Assembly (NCBI GenBank): GCA_002762985.1
Contig: PCXZ01000033.1
Coordinates: 1 to 64,000, forward strand
Reading direction: 5' to 3'
Length of the DNA: 64,000 nucleotides
From: Candidatus Woesearchaeota archaeon CG10_big_fil_rev_8_21_14_0_10_44_13
GTDB lineage: Archaea > Nanobdellota > Nanobdellia > Woesearchaeales > UBA12501
Made by a program: the position numbers and the translations under genes. Positions within the stretch are counted from its first letter, which is position 1, and every line of letters begins with the position of its first letter. The notes beneath the pieces are model-generated. The model had not been told where the DNA came from and made no database searches. It saw nothing but the letters and a program-made list of their open reading frames with translations. Positions 33,976-42,078 of this stretch are shown in pieces.

Positions 33976-35463
33976 TCATTTGAGCGTCTTCAGGCCCATA
34001 TTCTTCAGTGATTTCAGCAAAGGCTCTTCTGTCTCGTCTTCTGAAACCTGTGCCAGCAATGCTAGGTTCTTTCTCAGCCCGATGTTCGTTCCTTCAGGCG
34101 TCTCTACAGGGCAGAGTCTTCCCATATGCGTGGGGTGAAGCCCTCTTGCCTCGAAGTTCTCCTGGGTAGCGCTCAATGGGCTTATGACTCTCTGCAGATG
34201 GCTCAGTGTCTCCAGGAAATTCAGGCGCTGGATCCTCTGGCTTATGCCTTTCCTTGCGCCGACCCATGATCCTGTCGCCATGGAGCTGTATATCCTCTGT
34301 GTGAGCAGCTTGTCCCTTATTATGACTTTTATTGACGGGAATTTCCCTCTCTTGACTATCCTCTGGAAATTGTAAAGCAGGTCCTGTATCAGGACTTTGA
34401 GATTGACCCTGAAAAGATCAGCAAGCAGGTCTCCGCTCAGCTTCAGCCTCTTGTTCATGTAATGGTCCTTGTCGTCCACTTCAAGCTCTTTGTTCGAGGC
34501 CATTATGAATTTTTTCAGGAGCTTGCACAGGTTGTATGCCTTGTATATCCTGTCCCTCTGCTCTGTGCCGAGGTGAGGCAGGAGGTATTTGTCGAGTATC
34601 TCCTTCGTCTTCTCCACCCTTATCTCTTTCGACTGTGTTATGCCTATCTTCTTGGCGACATAATCCATCGCATCCTCTTCTGTCTTTATGTCCACGCATT
34701 CGTAAAGATTGATCAGGAGCTCATTGTACATCTTGTCCTTCGATATGAACTTGACTATCTCCTCGTCCTTGGTCAGACCGAGCGCCTTAAGCAATATGAT
34801 GATGGGCACTCTCTTCACTCTTGTGAAGCTCAGGTAGAATATGCCGTTCTTCATCTTCTCGAATGAATGGGGTATCTTGAACGATCCTTTCTCAGAGAAA
34901 AGCTTGCCTGAGAATTCGCTGACGCCTGTAGAGTTCTGCTCGACAAGCATCCTGTTGGCTGCCAGATCCTCGACTGATACAAGGACCTTCTCTGTGCCAT
35001 TGACTATGAAATATCCGCCCGGGTCATCAGGGTCCTCGCCTTTCTCTATCAGCTCTTCCCTGCTCAATCCGTTCAGATGGCAGAATTTTGATTTTAGCAT
35101 GATGGGGATGCTGCATATCTGCGTGGTGAACATCTCCCTCTGCACGCCGTTTATGTGCGCAGATACATCGATGAAGCACGGAGCGGAATAAGAGAGCTTC
35201 CTAAGCCTTGCATCTATGGGATAGATGTTCTTCTTAGAGCCGTCCGCTTCTGTTATCGTGGGTTTCTCGACCCATATCTTGTCTATCTTGATCTTGAATT
35301 CCTCCACATTATGGGGGATGATGGTGGGCTCTATATCCTTGTTCTCCTCGACTATCTGCTGAAGCTCTTTCTCCAGGAAATTATTGAATGATTCTATGTC
35401 TGAAGCTACAAGGCTGTTCTCAGCAAAATAGCTCTTGATCAGTATCTTTGCCCTCTCGTTCAT
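33976..35463 (-). CDS. rpoB2: RNA polymerase subunit B'' (N-terminal half of B)
   Basis: 495 residues. N-terminal B domains (DIRPTIIPHNVEEFKIKI-like start) and FIVNGTEKVLVSVEDLAANR lobe, ending just after the conserved RLCPVETPEGTNIGLRKNLALLAQVS, which is the usual split point of B'' and B'. It overlaps nothing: rpoH ends two bases before its start. Transcribed right to left from the rpoH promoter. Confidence 0.95.
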   Translation of the reverse strand: MNERAKILIKSYFAENSLVASDIESFNNFLEKELQQIVEENKDIEPTIIPHNVEEFKIKIDKIWVEKPTITEADGSKKNIYPIDARLRKLSYSAPCFIDVSAHINGVQREMFTTQICSIPIMLKSKFCHLNGLSREELIEKGEDPDDPGGYFIVNGTEKVLVSVEDLAANRMLVEQNSTGVSEFSGKLFSEKGSFKIPHSFEKMKNGIFYLSFTRVKRVPIIILLKALGLTKDEEIVKFISKDKMYNELLINLYECVDIKTEEDAMDYVAKKIGITQSKEIRVEKTKEILDKYLLPHLGTEQRDRIYKAYNLCKLLKKFIMASNKELEVDDKDHYMNKRLKLSGDLLADLFRVNLKVLIQDLLYNFQRIVKRGKFPSIKVIIRDKLLTQRIYSSMATGSWVGARKGISQRIQRLNFLETLSHLQRVISPLSATQENFEARGLHPTHMGRLCPVETPEGTNIGLRKNLALLAQVSEDETEEPLLKSLKNMGLKTLK

Positions 35464-35465
35464 TT

Positions 35466-35705
35466 TTATGAGACCCCTCTGTAGAATACCGCATCGCCTG
35501 CGGTCGTGCTTTTCCTGTAGATCTTGATCACATCGCCGGTCTGCACTTCAAGATGCTCTATCGCAGAATCATCTTTGCTTATCTTGGGCAGCTCTTTTAT
35601 CGAAATGCCGTACTTTTCATACAGCTCTTTCTTCTCTTTCTCGCTCAGCTTGGTATGCTTAGGTATAAGAATGTGTTTGGTGATGTCAACCTTAAGTTTT
35701 GCCAA
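35466..35705 (-). CDS. rpoH: RNA polymerase subunit H
   Basis: 79 residues with the RpoH/Rpb5 C-terminal domain: HILIPKHTKLSEKEKKELYEKYGI and LPKISKDDSAIEHLEVQTGDVIKIYRKSTTAGDAVFYRGV. First gene of the RNA polymerase operon. The promoter must lie in 35706-35773, where the AT-rich region next to tRNA-Lys gives room. Confidence 0.95.
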   Translation of the reverse strand: MAKLKVDITKHILIPKHTKLSEKEKKELYEKYGISIKELPKISKDDSAIEHLEVQTGDVIKIYRKSTTAGDAVFYRGVS

Positions 35706-35773
35706 CTTTTCCCTCCAATGAACATGATTTTGTGATTTTCAGTTTTTCTGATCTTGTTTATTTTTGATTATAA

Positions 35774-35878
35774 CGGGCCGGAAGGGATTCGAACCCTCGA
35801 CCACTTGATGTCTGCTTGCCTGATTAAAAGTTTCACCATCTCTTATCCAAGTGCTCTACCAGGCTGAGCTACCGGCCC
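35774..35878 (-). tRNA. tRNA-Lys(TTT) with two introns
   Basis: Read on the minus strand: acceptor GGGCCGG/CCGGCCC, D-arm GCTC/GAGC, T-arm GAGGG-TTCGAAT-CCCTT, discriminator G as in archaeal tRNA-Lys. The anticodon arm is 31 nt too long. A first intron (16 nt, about after position 31) and a second at 37/38 (15 nt) leave stem CTTGG/TCAAG and loop CTTTTAA. The mature tRNA is then 74 nt. No CCA is encoded. The first boundary could be one base off. Confidence 0.82.
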
Positions 35879-35946
35879 ATTTGTGGCGTTTTGATTGGTT
35901 TTTTTGATATTTTTGGGCTTGTTTTCCTGTTATTAATCATGATATA

Positions 35947-36111
35947 CGCCCTGGCCGGGACTTTCAACAGCTTTAAGCATTAATTGGCCGGTCTTTTATG
36001 ATTTTTATGAGCATTTAAAGTCTTTTTCTGGCAAAAAACGGCTAAAAGCATTTTTGAACCCGGGTCAGAGCCTCGACAGGGCTCTATGCTAGGCCGCTAC
36101 ACTACCAGGGC
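35947..36111 (-). tRNA. tRNA-Asp(GTC) with a 92-nt intron in the T-loop
   Basis: The 5' part (36111 to about 36054) reads GCCCTGG, D-arm GTGT/GCAT, anticodon arm GAGCC-CTGTCGA-GGCTC, then CCGGG-TTCAA. The matching GT-CCCGG-CCAGGGC plus discriminator G is 92 bases further on (35947-35961), so the T-loop TTCAAGT is interrupted near position 58/59. The acceptor GCCCTGG/CCAGGGC and T-stem CCGGG/CCCGG both close perfectly. At first sight it looks like a truncated tRNA. The intron is AT-rich with no visible ORF or C/D box pair. Confidence 0.75.
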
Positions 36112-36346
36112 ATATTTATCATTTTTACGACCAACAAACCATCCAAAGGGCATAGATTTGGCTATTTAGTCTTCTTTACCCTTTAGAAAGATTGACAGGC
36201 CATATTGCCCCAATTTTTTACTCCTTTATAAACTTTACGCTAAATTTGAGGGTTTTTGGTATATCAGCATTATATATGGAAGATATAGGTGATATGATTA
36301 TAAGAACGGCCAATTTTATGTTAATCCCATGTTAAAAATGAAAAAA

Positions 36347-36470
36347 TCCCCCCAGCCAGACTCGAACCGGCAACCTTTCGGTAACGACTGAATGTTTTTC
36401 ATCCATTCTGAACAGTCAGATTGTCGAACATTTTCTACAGCCGAACGCTCTGCCATTGAGCTATGGGGGG
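36347..36470 (-). tRNA. tRNA-Tyr(GTA) with a 52-nt intron
   Basis: Acceptor CCCCCCA/TGGGGGG (C1:G72, the archaeal Tyr identity pair), D-arm GCTC/GAGC, anticodon stem TTCGG/CCGAA, loop CTGTAGA, T-arm GCCGG-TTCGAGT-CTGGC, discriminator A. A 52-nt intron sits at 37/38; within it GACTG..GAATG and CATTC..AGTC can pair. Tyr introns are common in archaea, but this one is long. Confidence 0.88.
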
Positions 36471-36517
36471 AGGATATTGAATTTCTTTGAGGGTTATATA
36501 AATATTTTGAGTTTTAT

Positions 36518-36553
36518 GGGCAGTCAACTCAAGTTGGAAAGCCGCTACTGCCC
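36518..36553. other. Small hairpin-bearing stretch in gap 36471-36785
   Basis: GGGCAGT pairs with ACTGCCC over a 22-base interior CAACTCAAGTTGGAAAGCCGCT, itself able to fold through CAACT/AGTTG. A similar layout with stem GCGTGGT/ACCACGC and a 22-base interior starting CAACT and holding AAGGCC is at 50503-50538. The rest of this 315-base gap is AT-rich, with a CCTGTCTT direct repeat near 36586 and a promoter-like CATAAATAGTATAAAAT before 36786. Confidence 0.4.
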
Positions 36554-36785
36554 AGCGGAGTCCGCGATAATCGCCCCATTGTTTCCTGTCTTCCTGTCTT
36601 CTTCTGTTTTTTAATCCGTGTATTTTTCATCCCCATACTGTTACAAATTCACCATTCGGCAATAGAAATAACAGTAAAATATAAAAACAAAACCACATTC
36701 ATATTGAATGAAAAGAGGCGATAGCGGGTAGTTCGATAAAAATCGGTTATAGGATAGCATAAATAGTATAAAATCAAAAGGTGAT

Positions 36786-37760
36786 ATGATGAAAACCCCG
36801 ACAAAGATATTAGTTCTTGCAGCTTTAGTTTTGATTGTAGCGATGCTTGCTACAGGCTGCATCAGGAAAGTGGATGAAAGCGAAGGAAATTACACTGAAA
36901 TCGAGAATTTCAGCGATCTCGGTGTAGTTGACGAAGGGAATCAGAAGCCAGAGGCTGCTCCGGCAACTACGGCGACTGAGACGACTCCTGCAGGACAGCA
37001 ATTGGCAGAGAATGAGAAGATCACAGTGAAAGAAGGGCAGCTGATAACATTGAAGGCTACAGGAGAAGACCCTGATGGAGACAAAGTGACGTATACATTC
37101 AGCCCGCCTTTCGATGCAGATGGGAAATGGCAGACAAAGGTCGGAGACAAGGGGACATATTCTATCAAGGTGATCGCTTCTGACGGCAAATCCACCACGA
37201 CAAAGACATTCGATGTTGCTGTGAATGAAAAGAACAAGGCTCCAGTGCTTGAGGCCATCCCAAGGATGACTGTTGTCGCAGGAGAGACTGTGACACTGAC
37301 GCCGAAGGCTGCTGATCCGAACTCCGATGAGCTGATAATAACTTATTCAGGATGGATGAATGCACCTGCATACGCTACAACAGATAATGACATCGGACTG
37401 CATGAGGTCACAGTGACTGTGAGCGACGGTGAATTCACGGATTCAGAAACCGCAACGATAGATGTGGTCTCAAAGAACCATGCCCCTGTGATGGAAAAGA
37501 TAGACGATGTCGTTGTGAATGAAGGCGATTCGATATCGTTTAGCCCGAATGTCATCGATGTCGACGGCGACAAAGTGACTGTGCAATATTCGGGATGGAT
37601 GACTGGCCCCACATACACTACAGGTTATGATGACGCAGGCCAGTACACTGTCAAGGTTACTGTGAGCGACGGAAAGCTTGAGACAAGCCAGGATGTGAAA
37701 GTGACTGTAAAGGACAATAACAGGCCTGTGCCCTTGAGCATATGGGTTGAGATAAGCTGA
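36786..37760 (+). CDS. Exported lipoprotein with three Ig-like/cadherin-like modules
   Basis: 324 residues. A signal peptide ending in lipobox LATGC (Cys 25), a Thr/Ala-rich linker (about 55-75), then three beta-sandwich modules (about 75-150, 155-230, 235-318) with recurrent phrases EGQLITLKATGEDPDGDKVTYTF, ADPNSDELIITYSGWMN and VIDVDGDKVTVQYSGWMT, and VTVSDG ends. These are PKD/cadherin-like repeats of cell-surface proteins. It is a likely Lgt substrate. Binding partner unknown. Confidence 0.75.
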   Translation: MMKTPTKILVLAALVLIVAMLATGCIRKVDESEGNYTEIENFSDLGVVDEGNQKPEAAPATTATETTPAGQQLAENEKITVKEGQLITLKATGEDPDGDKVTYTFSPPFDADGKWQTKVGDKGTYSIKVIASDGKSTTTKTFDVAVNEKNKAPVLEAIPRMTVVAGETVTLTPKAADPNSDELIITYSGWMNAPAYATTDNDIGLHEVTVTVSDGEFTDSETATIDVVSKNHAPVMEKIDDVVVNEGDSISFSPNVIDVDGDKVTVQYSGWMTGPTYTTGYDDAGQYTVKVTVSDGKLETSQDVKVTVKDNNRPVPLSIWVEIS

Positions 37761-37764
37761 ACCT

Positions 37765-37803
37765 AGAAAATTTCTTATTTTTTTATTTATTTTTTTATTT
37801 ATT
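37765..37803. terminator. T-rich terminator between convergent genes
   Basis: TTTCTTATTTTTTTATTTATTTTTTTATTTATTG follows the Ig-like lipoprotein stop and precedes the convergent gene end at 37833. Confidence 0.6.
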
Positions 37804-37832
37804 GTTTACTATTTGAAGGATCTTGCCATCTT

Positions 37833-39161
37833 TTACTGTATGTTCCCAAGGATATCTGCTAAACGGTCCCTCGCTTCCTTCTCCATGTAGGCCTTGCTCT
37901 TGAAATCTATCAGGCCGGGCTCTGTGAAATAGAAGTCTGCAATGTCATCATAGGCCGCTGCAGCGTCTTTATAGCCGTTCTTGCTCAAGAACTTCGCGAA
38001 CTCCCTCTTGCCGACTGCAAGCTCCCCTATATTCTCATACTTGGCAGCCTTGCTGGCTGCGCTGTATGCGTCCATGGAAATCTTTTTATTCCACTCTATT
38101 ACCTCTCTGACGCTCTTTCTTTTCCCATTGTTCGTTATATGGACCATCCAGTAGGGCCCCACCCTTGTGCTGTTTATGGAAGGGTGATCGCCGTTCTGCC
38201 ATGCCTTCAGGAAATTCTCGACCTTCGCAGGCATGTTCTTCTTTGACAGGTCAGGGTCAGTCGGGTCATTGAAATAGACATATTCCTCATCATAGCCTGT
38301 CATGACGATGAAATGAGACGCATGACCCTCATCCCATGAATCCTTCCAGAAAGTGGAGAAAGCGGCAAAATCATCCCATACATAGTATGTGTCGATATGC
38401 ACGATCACAGGTTTTTTTGAATCGAGCATCCTCTTAAGATAAAAATAGGCTACAATCTGGTCATTGAAATATTTCTTTTCTTTTGAGCCTGCGCCGAAAT
38501 TATATTCGTGGGGCATGGTCGATTCTGCTCCTCCGGAAAGCAGCCCGAGGGTGTAATCATAGCCAAGATTCTCTGATGCAGTCATTATCGAATTCTCTTT
38601 TATCCCGTTGTTCAGTCCGGTGTAGCCGTTGTTCGCCAGCTTTGTGCCTACGCCTGAATATGCGACTATGTCTGAGAAATCCAGCGAAGGATCGTCATAC
38701 ATCGCAAGCATTGCATAAGCACCGAGATAGCTCAGGCCCGGCCGTTCCTCTGGCTCTATCCTGCCGCTTTTGTTTATGGTCATGCTGGCCCCGGAATATG
38801 CCCTTGGGACATCAAGAAGGTATGCAGGTGATCTTGCCTCGCTCTTGTTTTTCGTGCCTGCCTTTGGCTCCTCGGCAAAAGGAGTTATATTCATCGCTTC
38901 ATCCTCGCCTTCGCAGATAAAATTGCATCTGCAGTCCGGATATTCCCCTGATATGGCCCACCTGCCTACGCACATCACATGCGGCTGCTGTTCGCAGTAT
39001 TCCCCGCATGAGGACGTTTCAGGCTGGGTTTCCGTCCCTTCTGGGCTGCCTTCGGAATTGATATCCCTACTTGCGCACCCTCCGAGCATCAATGATGCTG
39101 AGAAAAATAGTGCCAATGATAATGCCAAAACAAAAACCAGAATCAATCTCCTTCTTGCCAT
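37833..39161 (-). CDS. Lipoprotein with C39-peptidase-like (papain-fold) domain
   Basis: About 442 residues. Signal peptide with lipobox LGGC (Cys 29 from the ATG chosen, MARRR), a Cys-rich linker (SCGEYCEQQPHVMCVGRWAISGEYPDCRCNFIC), then a domain with HASHFIVMTGYDEEYVYFNDPTDPD, the His and Asp half of a C39/BtrH-type site. The usual N-terminal Cys (as in QxCGPAS) is not apparent: the region reads RPGLSYLGAYAMLAMY, so it may bind rather than cut peptides. C-terminal about 100 residues are helical. The ORF track starts four residues earlier at a GTG that overlaps the previous stop. Confidence 0.65.
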   Translation of the reverse strand: MARRRLILVFVLALSLALFFSASLMLGGCASRDINSEGSPEGTETQPETSSCGEYCEQQPHVMCVGRWAISGEYPDCRCNFICEGEDEAMNITPFAEEPKAGTKNKSEARSPAYLLDVPRAYSGASMTINKSGRIEPEERPGLSYLGAYAMLAMYDDPSLDFSDIVAYSGVGTKLANNGYTGLNNGIKENSIMTASENLGYDYTLGLLSGGAESTMPHEYNFGAGSKEKKYFNDQIVAYFYLKRMLDSKKPVIVHIDTYYVWDDFAAFSTFWKDSWDEGHASHFIVMTGYDEEYVYFNDPTDPDLSKKNMPAKVENFLKAWQNGDHPSINSTRVGPYWMVHITNNGKRKSVREVIEWNKKISMDAYSAASKAAKYENIGELAVGKREFAKFLSKNGYKDAAAAYDDIADFYFTEPGLIDFKSKAYMEKEARDRLADILGNIQ

Positions 39162-39169
39162 CAGATCGT

Positions 39170-40618
39170 TCACTCGCTTATGCTCACTTCATTAGAGATG
39201 ATCTTCCTTTTCCTTCCCGATTTCTCGCTGTGCACAAAGACCGATGCAGGTGGCAATGTCACGCTGCCGACTATGCTGAGCTTTGCCTTGACGATGTATT
39301 TTATGAGCCTCTCCTCCTTCGGCTCCATCTCAAATTCCCATATCAGCAATGTGCCCTTCTTCGTCCTGAGCATCTTCTTGGGCAGCAATGTCCCGAGATC
39401 GTGCTTCTTGTCCAGCTCTATCATGTGAGGGATAGTATCGACAACAGTCACTTTCTTAAGCTCGTTCTTGCTCCTGTTGTTCACATTCAGGACAACCTTG
39501 AATTCCTTTATTCCGCCTTCAACTACGCTTACTCCCTCTGCGTGCTTGACTATCAATATCGGATGCCTGAACATGAGGTATAGGAGTATCAGTATCAGGA
39601 TTACCGTGATTATATAGAAAGGAAGCCTGTAGTTCGAAACGACGATGAGGGTTGTAGCCTCGCCTGGCGCAAGCCTTATGTCCCATGCGAGGTTTTTCTT
39701 CTTGTCTTTCTCATAAAGACTGCCCTGGGGGTCTGAGGTCACGAAATACTGGTCAATTGGCGATAAGGGGTAGAGGAATTTCTGCTGCTTCTGGACTATC
39801 TCATTGTTCGTAAGGGTTATCTCTTCTATGGTCTTGAGGAAGAATTTTGAAACCTTGGTCTCCTGCTCGAATGATATCCTGTAAGAGACTATCTCTATGG
39901 GGGTAGTCTCCCTGTAAAGCTCCTTGCCGTCCTCTGTTGCAACAACAGTCAATGTATCAAGGGTAGGCTTCTGGTTCTCATCGAACCCTACTGTGAATTC
40001 CACCCCTTTCTGCATCTCTGGCTGCAATTCGACTGTGCCATCCCTTGTGAAAAGGCTGCTTTCAAGCCTTATGTTGAGGTTCTTTATGTCCTTTGGATTA
40101 TTGTTCTTCAGGTTGACGACGAAAGAATAGATGTTCCTGGGGTCTATATACCTCGGGACCATCAATGTGCCTGAGATATCAGACAGGTAAGGTATCCCTT
40201 CATTAGGCACGATGAATACCTGCACGATCTTTGTCTGTTTTTCCCCTGTGTTCGAGGATTTTATCGTAAGGTCTACCACATAAGCCTTTGTGGGGTTAGC
40301 TTCAAGGCCTTTGTCCTTGAGGAGCATCCTGACCACCTTTGTAGCATGGGGTGTCACTGTGACGCCCGTTGCATAATCGAATGTAGACTCAGTGAGTATG
40401 CTCCATTCTGTGCCTTCAACCTTGGAACTCAGCTTGAAGACGTCAGTATAGCCCTGCTCGTTGGTTATTGCGAGGTCAAACATGGCCCAGTCGCCCTTGA
40501 TGACCTTATCCTTGACAGCCTTTGTGCTGACAGTGAAATTCTGGGCACATGCTATCGGGATGATTAGCAGAAATAAGGTTATAAGTCCGAGCATTAGTCT
40601 CTTTTTCGTCAAAAACAT
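39170..40618 (-). CDS. Large exported/membrane protein with NEW3-like beta domains
   Basis: About 482 residues. A signal peptide (KKRLMLGLITLFLLIIPIACAQ), a long beta-rich extracellular part with CARDB/NEW3-like phrases (DVFKLSSKVEGTEW, LRMLLKDKG, NLNIRLESSLFTRDGTVELQP), one C-terminal membrane helix (LPFYIITVILILILLYLMFR near 335) and a C-terminal domain after it. The ORF track starts at 40645; ATG at 40618 follows GGTGATG and is preferred. It overlaps or abuts the C39-like lipoprotein gene, so the two are one operon. Confidence 0.6.
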   Translation of the reverse strand: MFLTKKRLMLGLITLFLLIIPIACAQNFTVSTKAVKDKVIKGDWAMFDLAITNEQGYTDVFKLSSKVEGTEWSILTESTFDYATGVTVTPHATKVVRMLLKDKGLEANPTKAYVVDLTIKSSNTGEKQTKIVQVFIVPNEGIPYLSDISGTLMVPRYIDPRNIYSFVVNLKNNNPKDIKNLNIRLESSLFTRDGTVELQPEMQKGVEFTVGFDENQKPTLDTLTVVATEDGKELYRETTPIEIVSYRISFEQETKVSKFFLKTIEEITLTNNEIVQKQQKFLYPLSPIDQYFVTSDPQGSLYEKDKKKNLAWDIRLAPGEATTLIVVSNYRLPFYIITVILILILLYLMFRHPILIVKHAEGVSVVEGGIKEFKVVLNVNNRSKNELKKVTVVDTIPHMIELDKKHDLGTLLPKKMLRTKKGTLLIWEFEMEPKEERLIKYIVKAKLSIVGSVTLPPASVFVHSEKSGRKRKIISNEVSISE

Positions 40619-40740
40619 CACCCAACGATAGAGGATAATGGGCAAGGTAATATTTAAATGTTTTGAAAAGATTATTGAAATGGGGTTTAATGGGCATATG
40701 GATTGGATGGTATGGGTTATTTATAAGATAAACAACCATA

Positions 40741-41029
40741 TTTGCGGGGAAACCAAGGTTTCCAGCCCCAAATGGTTACGCGCATTTGATACGCAACAGC
40801 AAGGACCACATCCTCACTTCGTTCGGAGTGGTCCGAATAATTCATTCAGTTCGGACCATTGAGCGCAGCGAAATGGTCCTAGCTGTCGGTGTCAATGGAC
40901 GAAACCACTGCTCTCGTCCCCTTCCTGCATTTTGCAAAGCAGCGGAGCGATTTTGCGGGTAAGTTGTGCAGGGAAAGGTTGTGCGGCCATGAGCCGTATC
41001 GAGAGGTTAAGCGGTGGAGGCGAATGGAA
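40741..41029 (-). repeat. Intergenic structured repeat, family B, copy 2 (expanded)
   Basis: In the gap 40646-41154. In reverse complement it begins TTCCATTCGCCTCCA (41015-41029) and ends with the hairpin GGAAACC-TT-GGTTTCC (40748-40763) and CCCCGCAAATA, the same ends as copy 1 at 11626. Between them it has extra hairpins: GGACCACATCC-TCACTTCGTTC-GGAGTGGTCC (40803-40834), GGTCCGAA..TTCGGACC (40830-40857), GGACCATT-GAGCGCAGCGA-AATGGTCC (40853-40879), and GCAAA..TTTGC (40934-40956). The first three overlap and so compete. An ORF of 74 codons here is not credible. Confidence 0.65.
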
Positions 41030-41154
41030 TGTTGAAAAAACTGAAAGTTTTTGAAACTAAGAAAATCAGCAGATTTTCTGTTGAGTTTTAGTTTGCAAAA
41101 AGTATGGAAACAAAACATACAGATTAAAACAATCAATATCCAAAAATAAATCAA

Positions 41155-41228
41155 TGGGGCTGGCAGGATTTGAACCCGCGATCTCACCCACCCCAAGGGT
41201 GAATCTTACCAAGCTAGACCACAGCCCC
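41155..41228 (-). tRNA. tRNA-Pro(GGG), uninterrupted
   Basis: Acceptor GGGGCTG/CAGCCCC, D-arm GTCT/AGAT, anticodon arm CACCC-TTGGGGT-GGGTG, T-arm GCGGG-TTCAAAT-CCTGC, discriminator A. 74 nt, no intron, no CCA. The only uninterrupted tRNA gene in this window. Confidence 0.9.
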
Positions 41229-41269
41229 GAATGAAAAAATAGGGATTAATGACAAGAAACCGTTTTGTT

Positions 41270-42076
41270 TTATAAATGTTTTTGATGCTCTGTCATTGTC
41301 ACCAACAGGCCTATCCATCCATTATCAATAGTCACCCTTTTCCATGATTCATACTGCGGATGGCCGCTTGGCTTCATGATTGAATCGATTGTGTGGGGCC
41401 TTGCATCAGCAAGATTGTAGCTTTCTATTGGGGGAGGTGATGTGAAAGCAGGGTGTGCGCCATAATATGCGTCCCACAACTTGATTATGAGCGGAAAATT
41501 TCTTTCGAATTCTGATAAGATCTTGGTATAATTCACGCATGGGGGTGCCACTCCGTTAATGCCTTCCATGAAGACGGTGTTGCCTGCAAAGACCTCGTGC
41601 AATGCCTCACCGAAACCGTCCAGCTTGTCTGCAAGAGATACCACCTGCGCTTCTTTTGTGACTTTCTCTATGGCTGCATCAAGCAGATCATGGTATTTAT
41701 AGCCATTGACTCTCTCAGGGTACAGCTGACAAAAGTATCCTATCGCCTCTAATTCATACGAACGTTTTAGCACCAGCTCTTTGAGGTCCATCATCTTCTT
41801 AGTGCACACTTCAATATCACCGGTTATGATCTCAGGGTCATCATGGACATAAGCCTGTGCGAGCGCCAGAGGGCCATTGAAATCCCCGCCGAAGACATGC
41901 TCTGCGAATGGGATGATCTCATTGGTTATCCGAGCGACTCTCCTGCTGTGGATCCCGTTATTTGTGCGGTAGAACATAGGGCTGCGCTTAGCATACCTTT
42001 TTATCATCTCCAGCTTCTGCTCCCTTCCGTTGAATTTTGACAGATGCTCCTCAATCTTCTCAATATCTACTACCAT
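41270..42076 (-). CDS. HD-domain phosphohydrolase (YfbR-like)
   Basis: About 268 residues: HD metal site HSRRVARI (near 42) and AYVHDDPEI (near 76), with D in VSLADKLDGFGEA (near 150). It resembles 5'-deoxynucleotidases of the YfbR type and other HD-domain hydrolases; substrate specificity is open. The ORF track starts at a TTG (42082) that overlaps the rad50 stop; ATG at 42076 is preferred. Co-transcribed with rad50. Confidence 0.7.
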   Translation of the reverse strand: MVVDIEKIEEHLSKFNGREQKLEMIKRYAKRSPMFYRTNNGIHSRRVARITNEIIPFAEHVFGGDFNGPLALAQAYVHDDPEIITGDIEVCTKKMMDLKELVLKRSYELEAIGYFCQLYPERVNGYKYHDLLDAAIEKVTKEAQVVSLADKLDGFGEALHEVFAGNTVFMEGINGVAPPCVNYTKILSEFERNFPLIIKLWDAYYGAHPAFTSPPPIESYNLADARPHTIDSIMKPSGHPQYESWKRVTIDNGWIGLLVTMTEHQKHL

Positions 42077-42078
42077 GC

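Noticed and set aside
35962-36053. C/D box guide RNA inside the tRNA-Asp intron
   Set aside because: No RTGATGA with a matching CTGA at suitable spacing is visible.
36054-36111. Truncated tRNA-Asp pseudogene
   Set aside because: The missing T-stem and acceptor strand with discriminator G are found 92 bases away and pair perfectly, so an intron explains it better.
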